A stretch of 64,000 bases of DNA from Bradyrhizobium yuanmingense (GTDB lineage: Bacteria; Pseudomonadota; Alphaproteobacteria; Rhizobiales; Xanthobacteraceae). Of the stretch, positions 1-8,270 are shown piece by piece. Below the pieces are notes generated by a model. The model was not told the DNA's origin and did not search any database. It saw only the letters and a list, made by a program, of their open reading frames with translations. The stretch spans positions 1-64,000 of the forward strand of contig NZ_JARFML010000041.1 of NCBI RefSeq assembly GCF_029167105.1, written 5' to 3'. The number at the start of each line of letters is the position of its first letter. The stretch's first letter is position 1. The translations under genes were made by a program, and so were the position numbers.

Positions 1-161
1 GGCTCGGGGCGCGGGATCGCGGCTTCGATCGCGAGTTCCGCGGCGCTGCTGCGCGGCAGATCCTGCGCCAGGGCCGAGCTGGCCGACACCGTGAGGAAGG
101 TCGCCGCGACCGTCATCAAGACACGGTCAAAGCCCACACGATGGTTCAAACAGTCAAGCAT
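1..161 (-). CDS. N-terminus of a secreted protein (partial, runs off window)
   Basis: An open frame reads leftward from an ATG at 161 to the window edge, giving 53 residues. Residues 10-32 form a hydrophobic stretch ending in SSALAQD, a typical Sec signal peptide with an AxA-type cleavage site, so the product is exported to the periplasm or envelope. The visible mature part (about 20 residues, rich in Ala, Glu and Pro) is too short to identify a family. A cell-wall enzyme such as an L,D-transpeptidase is one guess from typical neighbourhoods, but nothing seen here proves it. The gene lies downstream of, and on the same strand as, the sigma-54 response regulator, separated by about 350 bases. 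Confidence 0.6.
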   Translation of the reverse strand, partial: MLDCLNHRVGFDRVLMTVAATFLTVSASSALAQDLPRSSAAELAIEAAIPRPE

Positions 162-510
162 TGTGTCGCACCCCTCGGGTGAACTGTTCCTTCGCGGAAC
201 AGCTTCGTTATCGCCTATGATGAGTTTCGGCTAAACCGCGCCGGCCTCTCGAAAGTTGCACGCCTGCACGCAACGATTCTGACGCAGACGATATACAGGC
301 CCCGATTTTGCAGCCAGCGCTACCCGGGACAACTCACGACAAACTGACTTCAAGGGAGCCTCTTGGCAACGGATTGTACGGTTCTGCCACGCGCTTTTCC
401 CTCTGTCTGTCACTTCCAAGTCACGGTTCAATCGCAGACGAATTCCGTCGTCACGCGAACGGCTTAGAACCGGTCTCGCACCGCCGCGCGAAGCTTCGTT
501 CGCACTGGGC
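162..510. other. Intergenic region of about 350 bases
   Basis: No convincing gene is seen. The short open frames here have no plausible start context or recognisable product. The region is the 5' leader and promoter zone of the leftward secreted protein. It contains one perfect small inverted repeat (184-202), described separately. Confidence 0.5.
184..202. repeat. Perfect 7-bp inverted repeat in the leader of the secreted protein
   Basis: CTGTTCC and GGAACAG are separated by five bases (TTCGC). The repeat sits 23 bases upstream of the ATG at 161. It could be an RNA hairpin in the leader or a protein-binding palindrome; the sequence alone does not decide. Confidence 0.35.
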
Positions 511-2007
511 TCAGTGCGTCTCCTCGCCGCTTTTGCCGCCATGCCCGGGAACCCCAGCCTCGTCGAGTTTGCGGTAGAGCGTCGAGCGGCCGATCTTGAG
601 GCGGCGAGCTACTTCGGACATCTGGCCGCGATAATGCGAGATCGCGAAACGGATGATCTCGTTCTCCATGTCCTCCAGCGGGCGGACATCCCCGGTCGTA
701 GTGAGCATGGAGAGCGTTCCCACCGCGGGGAGCGGGGCGATTGGTATTTCATTACCCGACACCAAGGAGGGCGTCGCCGCCGGCTCGAGCAACAGCGGGG
801 CGGTCGGAATATCCGTGATGGGATGCGCCTGCGAGGCGAGCAGGGGGAAGTCACCGAGACCAAGCTGGTCCCCGTCGCTCATCACCACGGCGCGATAGAC
901 CGCGTTCTCGAGCTGGCGGATGTTGCCGGGCCAGTCGAGCTGGGCAAGATGGGCCACCGCCTCGCCGCTGATCCCGGTGATCGGGCGGTTCTCCTCGGCG
1001 GCAAAGCGCGCGATGAAATGCCTGAGCAGGTGCGGGATGTCCTCACGCCGCGCGCGGAGCGAGGGGATCGTCAGCGGCAGCACGTGCAGCCGGTAGAACA
1101 GGTCTTCCCGGAAATGTCCCTGCTTGACCCGCTCCAGCAGCTTGCGATTGGTGGCCGAGATGATGCGGACGTCGACCTTGAGCGGCTTGCGGCCGCCGAC
1201 CGATTCCACAGCTCCTTCCTGGAGCGCGCGCAGCAGCTTCACCTGCGCCGTCAGCGGCAGCTCGCTGACCTCGTCCAGAAACAGCGTGCCGCCATGAGCC
1301 TCGACGAACTTGCCCGTGTGCCGCTCGGTGGCCCCGGTGAAGGCGCCCTTCTCATGGCCGAACAGGATGGACTCGACGAGGTTATCGGGAATTGCGCCGC
1401 AATTGACCGCAACGAACGGCTTGGCCTTGCGCTCGCCGGTGCCATGGATGGCGCGCGCGAACATCTCCTTGCCGACGCCGGACTCGCCCTCGATCAGCAC
1501 GGGGATCGCGGAGTTTGCCGCCTTCTGGGCGGCGCGCATCACGCCCGTCATCGCTTCGGAGCGGGTGATGATGTCGGAGAAGGTGAGCCGTCCTTCGCGG
1601 CTGTGACGGATGCGCTGCAATTCGCCCTTGAGCGCGGACGTGTTGAGCGCGTTGCGAAGCGAGACCTGGAGCCGCTCGACGCCGACCGGCTTGACGACGA
1701 AATCGGCCGCGCCCGCGCGCATCGCGGAGATCACGTTGTCGATGCCGCCATGGGCGGTCTGCACGATGACGGGGACGCTCAGGCCGGCTTCGCGGATCTT
1801 CGCCAATACGCCCATGCCGTCGAGGCCGGGCATGACGAGGTCGAGGATGACGGCGTCGATGGCCGGTCCGTCGGGGATGGTGAGGGCGGCAATTGCGGCG
1901 TCACCGGAGTCCACGACGACCGTCTCATAGCCGCATTTCTGCACCATGTTCTCGACCAGCCGGCGGGCTACAGCGTCGTCGTCGGCGATCAAAATACTGG
2001 CAGCCAT
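511..2007 (-). CDS. Sigma-54-dependent response regulator (NtrC family)
   Basis: This 498-residue transcription activator has the full NtrC layout. An N-terminal receiver carries the acidic pair D9-D10, phosphoacceptor D56 (in ILDLVMP), T84 and K106. A central AAA+ domain has Walker A GESGVGK at 174-180, the sigma-54 contact loop GAFTGA at 221-226 and a Walker B ending LFLDE. A Fis-type helix-turn-helix lies near the C-terminus (VARRLKIGRSTLYRKL). Phosphorylation by an unlinked histidine kinase should trigger ATP-driven opening of sigma-54 promoters. No kinase gene is adjacent, so the signal is unknown. The ATG at 2007 is preceded by GGGGA at good spacing. An envelope-related target next door (the secreted protein at 1-161) is possible but unproven. 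Confidence 0.93.
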   Translation of the reverse strand: MAASILIADDDAVARRLVENMVQKCGYETVVVDSGDAAIAALTIPDGPAIDAVILDLVMPGLDGMGVLAKIREAGLSVPVIVQTAHGGIDNVISAMRAGAADFVVKPVGVERLQVSLRNALNTSALKGELQRIRHSREGRLTFSDIITRSEAMTGVMRAAQKAANSAIPVLIEGESGVGKEMFARAIHGTGERKAKPFVAVNCGAIPDNLVESILFGHEKGAFTGATERHTGKFVEAHGGTLFLDEVSELPLTAQVKLLRALQEGAVESVGGRKPLKVDVRIISATNRKLLERVKQGHFREDLFYRLHVLPLTIPSLRARREDIPHLLRHFIARFAAEENRPITGISGEAVAHLAQLDWPGNIRQLENAVYRAVVMSDGDQLGLGDFPLLASQAHPITDIPTAPLLLEPAATPSLVSGNEIPIAPLPAVGTLSMLTTTGDVRPLEDMENEIIRFAISHYRGQMSEVARRLKIGRSTLYRKLDEAGVPGHGGKSGEETH

Positions 2008-2134
2008 GGTGTTCCCCGCACGCTACTACTATCTGTCTCGAATCGGGGCACTCTGGCCGAAGCCGATTAACGCACGCTTAAACCTTGATGCCCCCGCCTG
2101 CCGCCGCGATTGTTGAACACAGGTTTCCCACACA

Positions 2135-4072
2135 ATGAATTCGCGCTCCAAATCTGCCTCGAACAAGTCTGCCTTGAACAAGACCGCTCTCAAGAAGTCC
2201 GCCCCCAGCAAGCCCGCTCTCCGCAAGCCAAGCACCAAAAAATCCGCCGCCAAGGCAAGACCCTCCAAAGCTGCATCCTCCAAAGCTGCGAGCAAGACCG
2301 GCAAGCTTCCGGAGTGGAACCTGGCCGACCTCTATTCCGGGATCGCGGCGCCGGAGGTGGCGCGCGATCTCGAAAAGCTGGATGCCGACTGCGTCGCCTT
2401 CGAGACGGACTACAAGGGCAAGCTGGCGACAGGGACAGCAAACGAAGATGGCGGAAAGTGGCTCGCCGAGGCGGTGCGACGCTATGAGGCGATCGACGAT
2501 CTCGCCGGCCGTCTCGGCTCCTATGCCGGCCTCGTCCATGCCGGCGACAGCGTGGACCCTGCGATTTCAAAGTTTTACGGCGACCTGTCGGAGCGGCTGA
2601 CGGCGGCGTCCACGCATCTGTTGTTCTTCGCGCTCGAGCTCAACCGGATCGATGACGATATTTTGAATCGCGCGATGCAGGCCGCCGAGCTCGCGCACTA
2701 CCGTCCCTGGATCGAGGATCTGCGCAAGGAGAAGCCGTACCAGCTCGAGGACAAGCTCGAGCAGCTTTTCCTGGAGAAGGCGCAGACCAGCTATTCCGCC
2801 TTCAACCGGCTGTTCGACCAGACCATCTCCGGCCTGCGCTTCAAGGTCGGCACCAAGGAGCTCGCGATCGAGCCGACGCTCAACCTGTTGCAGGACCGGG
2901 ACGGCTCCAAGCGCAAGAGCGCGGCGGAGGCGCTGGCGAAGACCTTCAAGGCCAATGAGCGCACCTTTGCGCTGATCACCAACACGCTCGCCAAGGACAA
3001 GGACATCTCCGACCGCTGGCGCGGCTTCAAGGACGTGGCCGATTCCCGCCATCTGAACAACCGCGTCGAGCGCGAGGTCGTCGATGCGCTGGTCGCCTCG
3101 GTTCGCGCAGCCTATCCGAAACTGTCGCATCGCTATTATGCGCTGAAGGCGAAATGGTTCGGCAAGAAGCGGCTGGCCTATTGGGACCGCAACGCGCCGC
3201 TGCCTTTTGCGGCGACCGATGTCATCGCCTGGCCGGAGGCGCGCAGCATGGTGCTGACGGCCTATCGCGGCTTCTCGCCCAAAATGGCCGATATCGCCGA
3301 GCGCTTCTTCACCGACCGCTGGATCGACGCGCCGGTGCGGCCGGGCAAGGCGCCCGGTGCGTTCTCGCATCCGACCACGCCGTCGGCGCACCCTTACGTG
3401 CTCATGAACTACCAGGGCAAGCCGCGCGACGTGATGACGCTCGCGCATGAGCTCGGCCATGGCGTCCATCAGGTGCTCGCGGCAAGGAACGGCGCGCTGA
3501 TGGCGCCGACGCCGCTGACTCTGGCGGAGACTGCGAGCGTGTTCGGCGAGATGCTCACCTTCAAGCGGCTGCTGGCCCAGACCAAAAACGCGAAGCAGCG
3601 CCAGGCGCTGCTCGCCGGCAAGGTCGAGGACATGATCAACACCGTGGTGCGGCAGATCGCATTCTATTCCTTCGAGCGCGCGGTCCACACCGAGCGCAAG
3701 AACGGCGAGCTCACCGCGACGCGGCTCGGCGAGATCTGGTTGTCGGTGCAGGGCGAGAGCCTGGGACCAGCGATCGAGATCAAGGCGGGCTACGAGAACT
3801 ACTGGATGTACATCCCGCACTTCATCCATTCGCCGTTCTACGTCTACGCCTACGCCTTCGGCGACTGTCTCGTGAACTCGCTCTATGCGGTCTATGAGAA
3901 CGCGGCCGAGGGTTTCGCCGAGCGCTATCTCGACATGCTCGCCGCCGGCGGCACCAAGCACTATTCCGAGCTGCTGCGCCCGTTCGGGCTCGATGCCAAG
4001 GACCCGAAGTTCTGGGACGGCGGCTTGAGCGTCATCGCGGGCATGATCGACGAGCTGGAGGCGATGGGGTGA
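2135..4072 (+). CDS. pepF: M3 family oligoendopeptidase F
   Basis: This 645-residue zinc metallopeptidase cleaves short peptides in the cytoplasm. The zinc motif HELGH is at residues 438-442, and downstream residues follow the M3B pattern (LAETASVFGE supplies the third ligand Glu region; IPHFIHSPFYVYAYAFG is typical of the clade). Residues 1-55 are an unusual Lys/Ser/Ala-rich, low-complexity tail of repeated K-S-A units, without signal-peptide character. It may be a disordered extension common in this lineage, or the true start could be further downstream. The ribosome binding site before the ATG at 2135 is weak, which leaves the start uncertain. The gene is divergent from the sigma-54 regulator, with 127 bases between them. 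Confidence 0.93.
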   Translation: MNSRSKSASNKSALNKTALKKSAPSKPALRKPSTKKSAAKARPSKAASSKAASKTGKLPEWNLADLYSGIAAPEVARDLEKLDADCVAFETDYKGKLATGTANEDGGKWLAEAVRRYEAIDDLAGRLGSYAGLVHAGDSVDPAISKFYGDLSERLTAASTHLLFFALELNRIDDDILNRAMQAAELAHYRPWIEDLRKEKPYQLEDKLEQLFLEKAQTSYSAFNRLFDQTISGLRFKVGTKELAIEPTLNLLQDRDGSKRKSAAEALAKTFKANERTFALITNTLAKDKDISDRWRGFKDVADSRHLNNRVEREVVDALVASVRAAYPKLSHRYYALKAKWFGKKRLAYWDRNAPLPFAATDVIAWPEARSMVLTAYRGFSPKMADIAERFFTDRWIDAPVRPGKAPGAFSHPTTPSAHPYVLMNYQGKPRDVMTLAHELGHGVHQVLAARNGALMAPTPLTLAETASVFGEMLTFKRLLAQTKNAKQRQALLAGKVEDMINTVVRQIAFYSFERAVHTERKNGELTATRLGEIWLSVQGESLGPAIEIKAGYENYWMYIPHFIHSPFYVYAYAFGDCLVNSLYAVYENAAEGFAERYLDMLAAGGTKHYSELLRPFGLDAKDPKFWDGGLSVIAGMIDELEAMG

Positions 4073-4121
4073 GCGCGCCGGCCGGCCCGTAATACATTTG
4101 TTGAACATTTCCGGAATGGAT

Positions 4122-4139
4122 GTTATACAGATGTATAAC
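4122..4139. promoter_or_regulatory. Perfect palindromic operator of the toxin-antitoxin operon
   Basis: GTTATAC and GTATAAC flank the four bases AGAT, giving an 18-bp perfect inverted repeat that ends 11 bases before the antitoxin ATG. AbrB/MazE-type antitoxins bind such palindromes to repress their own operon, so this is the expected autoregulatory site. Location and symmetry are seen; binding is inferred. Confidence 0.7.
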
Positions 4140-4150
4140 GAGGTGCGGCC

Positions 4151-4417
4151 ATGAACGAGAACGCGGACCCCAAGGACCTGAAGAGCGACTCCACCGTGCT
4201 TCAGGTGCGCAAGATCGGCAATTCCATCGGCGTTATCCTGCCGAAGGAGCTCGCAGCTCGCCTGAATCTTAAAGAGGGCGACAAGCTGTTTCCGGTCGAG
4301 CAATCGGACGGTGGCGTCTTGTTGACGCCGCATGATCCTGACTTCGAAAAAGCGATGGAAATCGCGCGGCGAGGAATGAAGCGTTATCACAACGCCCTCG
4401 CCGAACTTGCCAAATGA
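4151..4417 (+). CDS. AbrB/MazE-fold antitoxin (Doc partner type)
   Basis: This 88-residue protein has a SpoVT/AbrB swapped-hairpin DNA-binding domain at about residues 15-62 (VRKIGNSIGVILPKELAA is the family signature). It is followed by a helical tail (about 64-88) that would cover the toxin. The family pairs with Fic/Doc toxins. The stop overlaps the toxin start by four bases (ATGA), so translation is coupled. An AGGTG ribosome site precedes the ATG, and a perfect palindrome lies just upstream. It should neutralise the downstream Doc protein and repress the operon. Confidence 0.88.
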   Translation: MNENADPKDLKSDSTVLQVRKIGNSIGVILPKELAARLNLKEGDKLFPVEQSDGGVLLTPHDPDFEKAMEIARRGMKRYHNALAELAK

Positions 4418-4800
4418 GCGAGCCGTTCTGGCTGACGCGTCGGATCATCATTGCGATCCACGACGAACAGCTGGCGATCCATGGCGGTGCAAGCGGCCTT
4501 CGGGACGAAGGCATGCTCGAATCCGCGCTTGATCGGCCAAGAAACAAATGGTCTTACGAGAACGCCGATCTTCCTGAATTGGCCGCAGCGTACGCCTTCG
4601 GTATTGCCCGCAACCGTCCGTTCGTCGACGGCAACAAACGCACGTCTCTGTTGGCGCTGTACACGTTTCTCGGCGTGAACGGCATCGACTTCGTTGTGCC
4701 CGAGGCAGAAGCCGCGGCGATCATCCTCTCTCTCGCCGCCGGCGAAGTCAGTGAGGAGAGTCTGACGCGATGGATCCGGGACAATTGGAATTCCAAATGA
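4414..4800 (+). CDS. doc: Fic/Doc (death-on-curing) toxin with altered Fic motif
   Basis: This 128-residue protein matches the Doc branch of the Fic family. Doc toxins phosphorylate and inactivate elongation factor EF-Tu. The Fic loop reads NRPFVDGNKRT at residues 67-77. The family motif is HxFx(D/N)(G/A)NKR, and the catalytic His is replaced here by Arg68 (codon CGT at 4615-4617, one base from CAT). F70, D72, G73, N74, K75 and R76 are kept. The His is the general base needed for catalysis in studied Doc and Fic enzymes, so this copy may be inactive or have changed activity. Length and the rest of the fold look intact. It forms an operon with the antitoxin at 4151. Confidence 0.9.
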   Translation: MSEPFWLTRRIIIAIHDEQLAIHGGASGLRDEGMLESALDRPRNKWSYENADLPELAAAYAFGIARNRPFVDGNKRTSLLALYTFLGVNGIDFVVPEAEAAAIILSLAAGEVSEESLTRWIRDNWNSK

Positions 4801-4897
4801 CCCGATTTGCGGGAAAACCCCGCCTCGGTGCCGTTGCCCTGTCTAAATCTTTCAGGTATCCCAGCCCGAGAATTCGACGTTCGACTGGGGACATTCC

Positions 4898-5050
4898 ATG
4901 GCTGACCATAGCGAAGTGGCGTACACCACCGCCGACGGCAACGACTACGTTGCCCACGAGCAGACCTATGAGGGCTTCATCAAGCTGGTGAAGTACGGCA
5001 CGGTCTCGGTCGCGCTCATCGTGATCCTGATGGCGGTCTTTCTGACCTGA
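4898..5050 (+). CDS. aa3-type cytochrome c oxidase subunit IV
   Basis: A 50-residue protein starts at the ATG at 4898 behind a GGGGA ribosome site and ends at TGA 5048-5050. A polar N-terminal half (ADHSEVAYTTADGNDYVAHE) leads into one C-terminal membrane helix (about residues 30-49). This matches the small bacterial aa3-type subunit IV family, a single-helix accessory subunit of the terminal oxidase in the inner membrane. The other oxidase genes are not nearby. It lies just ahead of the transhydrogenase operon, an arrangement common in rhizobia. Confidence 0.85.
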   Translation: MADHSEVAYTTADGNDYVAHEQTYEGFIKLVKYGTVSVALIVILMAVFLT

Positions 5051-5107
5051 TCCATCGTCGGCTGCATCCGCCAACGCCGGCGGCTGCTCATTAAATTTGC
5101 ATACAAG

Positions 5108-5123
5108 CCGGTTTCAAAACCGG
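5108..5123. repeat. Perfect inverted repeat between subunit IV and pntAA
   Basis: CCGGTTT and AAACCGG are separated by two bases. The repeat lies 58 bases after the subunit IV stop and 68 bases before the pntAA start. No T-run follows, so an operator or a weak hairpin is as likely as a terminator. Confidence 0.35.
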
Positions 5124-5190
5124 TATCCAAACGTTGCGGGAGTAACGCTAAGTTCGCGTGCGCGTTTTTGTCCGCGTCGCCGGAGGGCCT

Positions 5191-6318
5191 ATGAAGATCG
5201 CCGTTGCCAAAGAAATAGATCCGTCGGAGCCGCGGGTCGCCGCTTCGCCTGATACGGTGAAGAAGTTCAAGGCGTTGGGCGCCGAGATCGCCGTCGAGCC
5301 GGGTGCCGGCATCAAATCGGGGCTTCCGGATTCCGAATTCACCGCGGCCGGCGCCACCGTCAGCGCTGACGCGCTCAAGGACGCCGACATCATCATCAAG
5401 GTGAAGCGCCCTGAGGCATCCGAGCTGGCGCAGTACAAGCGCGGCGCCCTCGTCATCGCCATCATGGACCCCTACGGCAACGATGCCGCGCTGAAGACGA
5501 TGGCCGATGCCGGCATCGCCGCCTTCGCGATGGAATTGATGCCGCGCATCACCCGAGCGCAGGTGATGGACGTGCTGTCCTCGCAGGCCAACCTCGCCGG
5601 CTACCGCGCCGTGATCGAGGGCGCCGAAGCCTTCGGCCGCGCCTTTCCGATGATGATGACCGCAGCCGGCACCGTGCCAGCCGCAAAGGTGTTCGTGATG
5701 GGCGTCGGCGTCGCCGGCCTCCAGGCGATCGCGACCGCGCGCCGTCTCGGCGCCGTCGTGACCGCGACCGACGTGCGGCCCGCCACCAAGGAGCAGGTGG
5801 AATCCCTCGGCGCGAAATTCCTCGCCGTCGAGGACGAAGAGTTCAAGAACGCGCAGACCGCGGGCGGCTACGCCAAGGAAATGTCGAAAGAATACCAGGC
5901 CAAGCAGGCCGCGCTCACCGCCGAGCACATCAAGAAGCAGGACATCGTCATCACCACTGCGCTGATTCCGGGCCGCCCGGCGCCGAAGCTCGTCAGTGCC
6001 GACATGGTCAAGTCGATGAAGCCCGGCTCGGTGCTGGTCGACCTCGCCGTCGAACGCGGCGGCAATGTCGAGGGCGCCAAGCCCGGCGAAGTGGTCGACC
6101 TCGATGGCATCAAGATCGTCGGCTACACCAACGTCGCCGGCCGCGTCGCGGCCTCGGCCTCCAGCCTCTATGCCCGCAATCTGTTCTCCTTCATCGAGAC
6201 CATGGTCGACAAGAAGGAGAAGAAGCTCGCCGTGAACTGGGACGACGAGCTCGTCAAGGCCACCGCGCTGACCAAGGACGGCGCCGTGATCCACCCGAAC
6301 TTCCAGCCGAAAGCTTAA
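5191..6318 (+). CDS. pntAA: NAD(P) transhydrogenase subunit alpha, NAD(H)-binding part
   Basis: This 375-residue soluble NAD(H)-binding domain I belongs to proton-translocating transhydrogenase, which uses the proton gradient to reduce NADP+ with NADH. It opens with MKIAVAKEIDPSEPRVAASP, the conserved start of the alanine dehydrogenase/PNT family, and carries the Rossmann motif VMGVGVAGLQAIATARRLGA. The ATG at 5191 is chosen because GGAGGG lies just upstream. An upstream in-frame start at 5158 would add 11 residues without family support. In this lineage the alpha subunit is split, with the membrane part encoded by the next gene 12 bases away. Confidence 0.95.
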   Translation: MKIAVAKEIDPSEPRVAASPDTVKKFKALGAEIAVEPGAGIKSGLPDSEFTAAGATVSADALKDADIIIKVKRPEASELAQYKRGALVIAIMDPYGNDAALKTMADAGIAAFAMELMPRITRAQVMDVLSSQANLAGYRAVIEGAEAFGRAFPMMMTAAGTVPAAKVFVMGVGVAGLQAIATARRLGAVVTATDVRPATKEQVESLGAKFLAVEDEEFKNAQTAGGYAKEMSKEYQAKQAALTAEHIKKQDIVITTALIPGRPAPKLVSADMVKSMKPGSVLVDLAVERGGNVEGAKPGEVVDLDGIKIVGYTNVAGRVAASASSLYARNLFSFIETMVDKKEKKLAVNWDDELVKATALTKDGAVIHPNFQPKA

Positions 6319-6330
6319 GGAGAGATCGCC

Positions 6331-6648
6331 ATGGAGCACGCTGCACAGGTCGTCGACCCCTTCATCTTCCGGCTGTCGATCTTCGTCCTCGCCGTCTTCG
6401 TCGGTTATTTCGTGGTGTGGTCGGTGACGCCGGCGCTGCATACGCCGCTGATGAGCGTGACCAACGCGATCTCCTCGGTGATCGTGGTCGGGGCGCTGCT
6501 CGCCGTCGGCGTCGGCATGGTTTCGAGCGGCTCGGGCTGGGCGCGCGGCTTCGGCTTCGTCGCGCTCGTCTTCGCTTGCGTGAACATTTTCGGCGGCTTC
6601 CTTGTCACCCAGCGCATGCTGGCGATGTACAAGAAGAAGTCGAAGTAA
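6331..6648 (+). CDS. pntAB: NAD(P) transhydrogenase subunit alpha, membrane part
   Basis: This 105-residue protein has three to four hydrophobic helices. It includes HTPLMSVTNAISSVIVVGAL, the highly conserved first proton-channel segment of transhydrogenase, and ends in a short basic tail. It supplies the N-terminal half of the membrane domain (dII) of the complex. It lies between pntAA (12 bases upstream) and pntB (39 bases downstream) and is co-transcribed with them. An AGGAGA ribosome site precedes the ATG. Confidence 0.95.
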   Translation: MEHAAQVVDPFIFRLSIFVLAVFVGYFVVWSVTPALHTPLMSVTNAISSVIVVGALLAVGVGMVSSGSGWARGFGFVALVFACVNIFGGFLVTQRMLAMYKKKSK

Positions 6649-6687
6649 GCGGCCACCTCGGGCTGAAGGGATCAATGGGGACCTGAG

Positions 6688-8085
6688 ATGAGCGCCAATC
6701 TCTCTGCATTCTTGTATCTCGTGGCGGGGGTGCTGTTCATCCTGTCGCTGCGCGGGCTGTCGAGCCCGGCAACCTCGCGCCAGGGCAATCTGTTCGGCAT
6801 GATCGGCATGGCGATCGCGGTCGCCACCACGCTGGCGAGCCATCCGCCGGCGGATGGCGTGGCCTGGGTCCTCGTGATCCTCGCGGTCGCGATCGGCGGC
6901 GGCATCGGCGCGGTGATCGCCCGCCGCGTGCCGATGACCTCGATGCCGGAACTGGTCGCCGCCTTCCACTCGCTGGTCGGCATGGCCGCGGTGCTGGTCG
7001 CTGCCGGCGCGTTCTACGCGCCGGAGGCCTTCGACATCGGCACGCCCGGCAACATCCATGCCTCCAGCCTGGTCGAGATGTCGCTCGGCGTCGCCATCGG
7101 CGCGCTGACCTTCACCGGCTCGGTGATCGCGTTCCTCAAGCTGTCCGCCCGCATGAGCGGTGCGCCGATCATCCTGCCGTTCCGCCACGCCATCAACATC
7201 GCACTGGCGCTCGCGCTGGTGTTCTTCGTCGTCGGCCTGGTCCGCTCCGGCAGCGCGGTCGATTTCTGGCTGATCACCATCATCGCGCTGGTGCTCGGCG
7301 TGCTCATGATCATCCCGATCGGCGGCGCCGACATGCCGGTCGTGATCTCGATGCTGAACTCCTATTCGGGTTGGGCGGCCGCCGGCATCGGCTTCACGCT
7401 CGGCAATTCCGCGCTGATCATCACCGGCGCGCTGGTCGGATCGAGCGGCGCGATCCTGTCCTACATCATGTGCCACGCGATGAACCGGTCCTTCATCTCG
7501 GTCATCCTCGGCGGCTTCGGCGGCGAGACCGCTGCGGCTGGCGGCGCTACGGGCGAGCAGAAGCCCGCCAAGCTCGGCTCGGCGGACGATGCCGCCTTCA
7601 TCATGAAGAACGCCTCCAAGGTCATCATCGTGCCCGGCTACGGCATGGCGGTGGCGCAGGCCCAGCACGCGCTGCGCGAGATGGCGGACATCCTGAAGAA
7701 GGAAGGCGTCGAGGTGAAATACGCCATTCACCCGGTGGCGGGGCGCATGCCCGGTCACATGAACGTTCTGCTCGCGGAAGCCAATGTGCCCTATGACGAG
7801 GTGTTCGAGCTCGAGGACATCAACAGCGAATTCGCGCAGGCCGACATCGCCTTCGTGATCGGCGCCAACGACGTCACCAACCCGGCGGCCGAAGAGGACA
7901 AGTCCTCGCCGATCTACGGCATGCCGGTGCTCCAGGTCTGGAAGGCCGGCACGGTGATGTTCATCAAGCGCTCGCTCGCCTCTGGCTATGCCGGCATCGA
8001 CAATCCGCTGTTCTACCGCGACAACACCATGATGCTGCTCGGCGACGCCAAGAAGGTCACCGAGAACATCGTCAAGGCGATGTAA
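6688..8085 (+). CDS. pntB: NAD(P) transhydrogenase subunit beta
   Basis: This 465-residue protein has about nine membrane helices (residues 1-265) followed by the NADP(H)-binding domain III. The latter holds the inverted-Rossmann motif VIIVPGYGMAVAQAQ and the family blocks AIHPVAGRMPGHMNVLLAEA and GANDVTNPAA. It completes the proton-translocating transhydrogenase in the inner membrane and is the main NADPH source coupled to the proton motive force. It is the third gene of the pntAA-pntAB-pntB operon. Confidence 0.96.
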   Translation: MSANLSAFLYLVAGVLFILSLRGLSSPATSRQGNLFGMIGMAIAVATTLASHPPADGVAWVLVILAVAIGGGIGAVIARRVPMTSMPELVAAFHSLVGMAAVLVAAGAFYAPEAFDIGTPGNIHASSLVEMSLGVAIGALTFTGSVIAFLKLSARMSGAPIILPFRHAINIALALALVFFVVGLVRSGSAVDFWLITIIALVLGVLMIIPIGGADMPVVISMLNSYSGWAAAGIGFTLGNSALIITGALVGSSGAILSYIMCHAMNRSFISVILGGFGGETAAAGGATGEQKPAKLGSADDAAFIMKNASKVIIVPGYGMAVAQAQHALREMADILKKEGVEVKYAIHPVAGRMPGHMNVLLAEANVPYDEVFELEDINSEFAQADIAFVIGANDVTNPAAEEDKSSPIYGMPVLQVWKAGTVMFIKRSLASGYAGIDNPLFYRDNTMMLLGDAKKVTENIVKAM

Positions 8086-8098
8086 CGCGGGAGGGACT

Positions 8099-8269
8099 GT
8101 GGCCATCAACAAGGAATGGCACCGGTCCCATCGCATGCCGCCCAAGGCGACGCGCGAGCAGCGCATCGCCTTGCACGCAGCCCACAAGGCGGCGTGCGGC
8201 TGTCGGGACGTCCCCGCCAGCATCCGCGCCGACGTCATGAAATTGCTGCGGAGCCAGCGCAAGCCCTAA
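8099..8269 (+). CDS. Small conserved-looking protein with a Cys-Gly-Cys motif
   Basis: A 56-residue frame starts at GTG 8099, 13 bases after the pntB stop, and ends at TAA 8267-8269. A GGGAGGGA ribosome site sits directly upstream. The product is basic and soluble (HRSHRMPPKATREQRIALHA, then AACGCRD). Similar small proteins with WH...HRMP and a CGCR motif are, from memory, found in rhizobia, but no function is known. The strong ribosome site and tight spacing behind pntB support a real gene at the end of the operon. A dispersed palindromic repeat starts directly after its stop. Confidence 0.6.
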   Translation: MAINKEWHRSHRMPPKATREQRIALHAAHKAACGCRDVPASIRADVMKLLRSQRKP

Positions 8270-8270
8270 A

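Noticed and set aside
4966..8262. Open frame of over 1,000 codons antisense to the transhydrogenase genes
   Set aside because: It is the mirror of high-GC third-position bias. Its translation is Asp/His/Arg-rich low complexity with no recognisable domain, while the plus strand encodes three well-known proteins.
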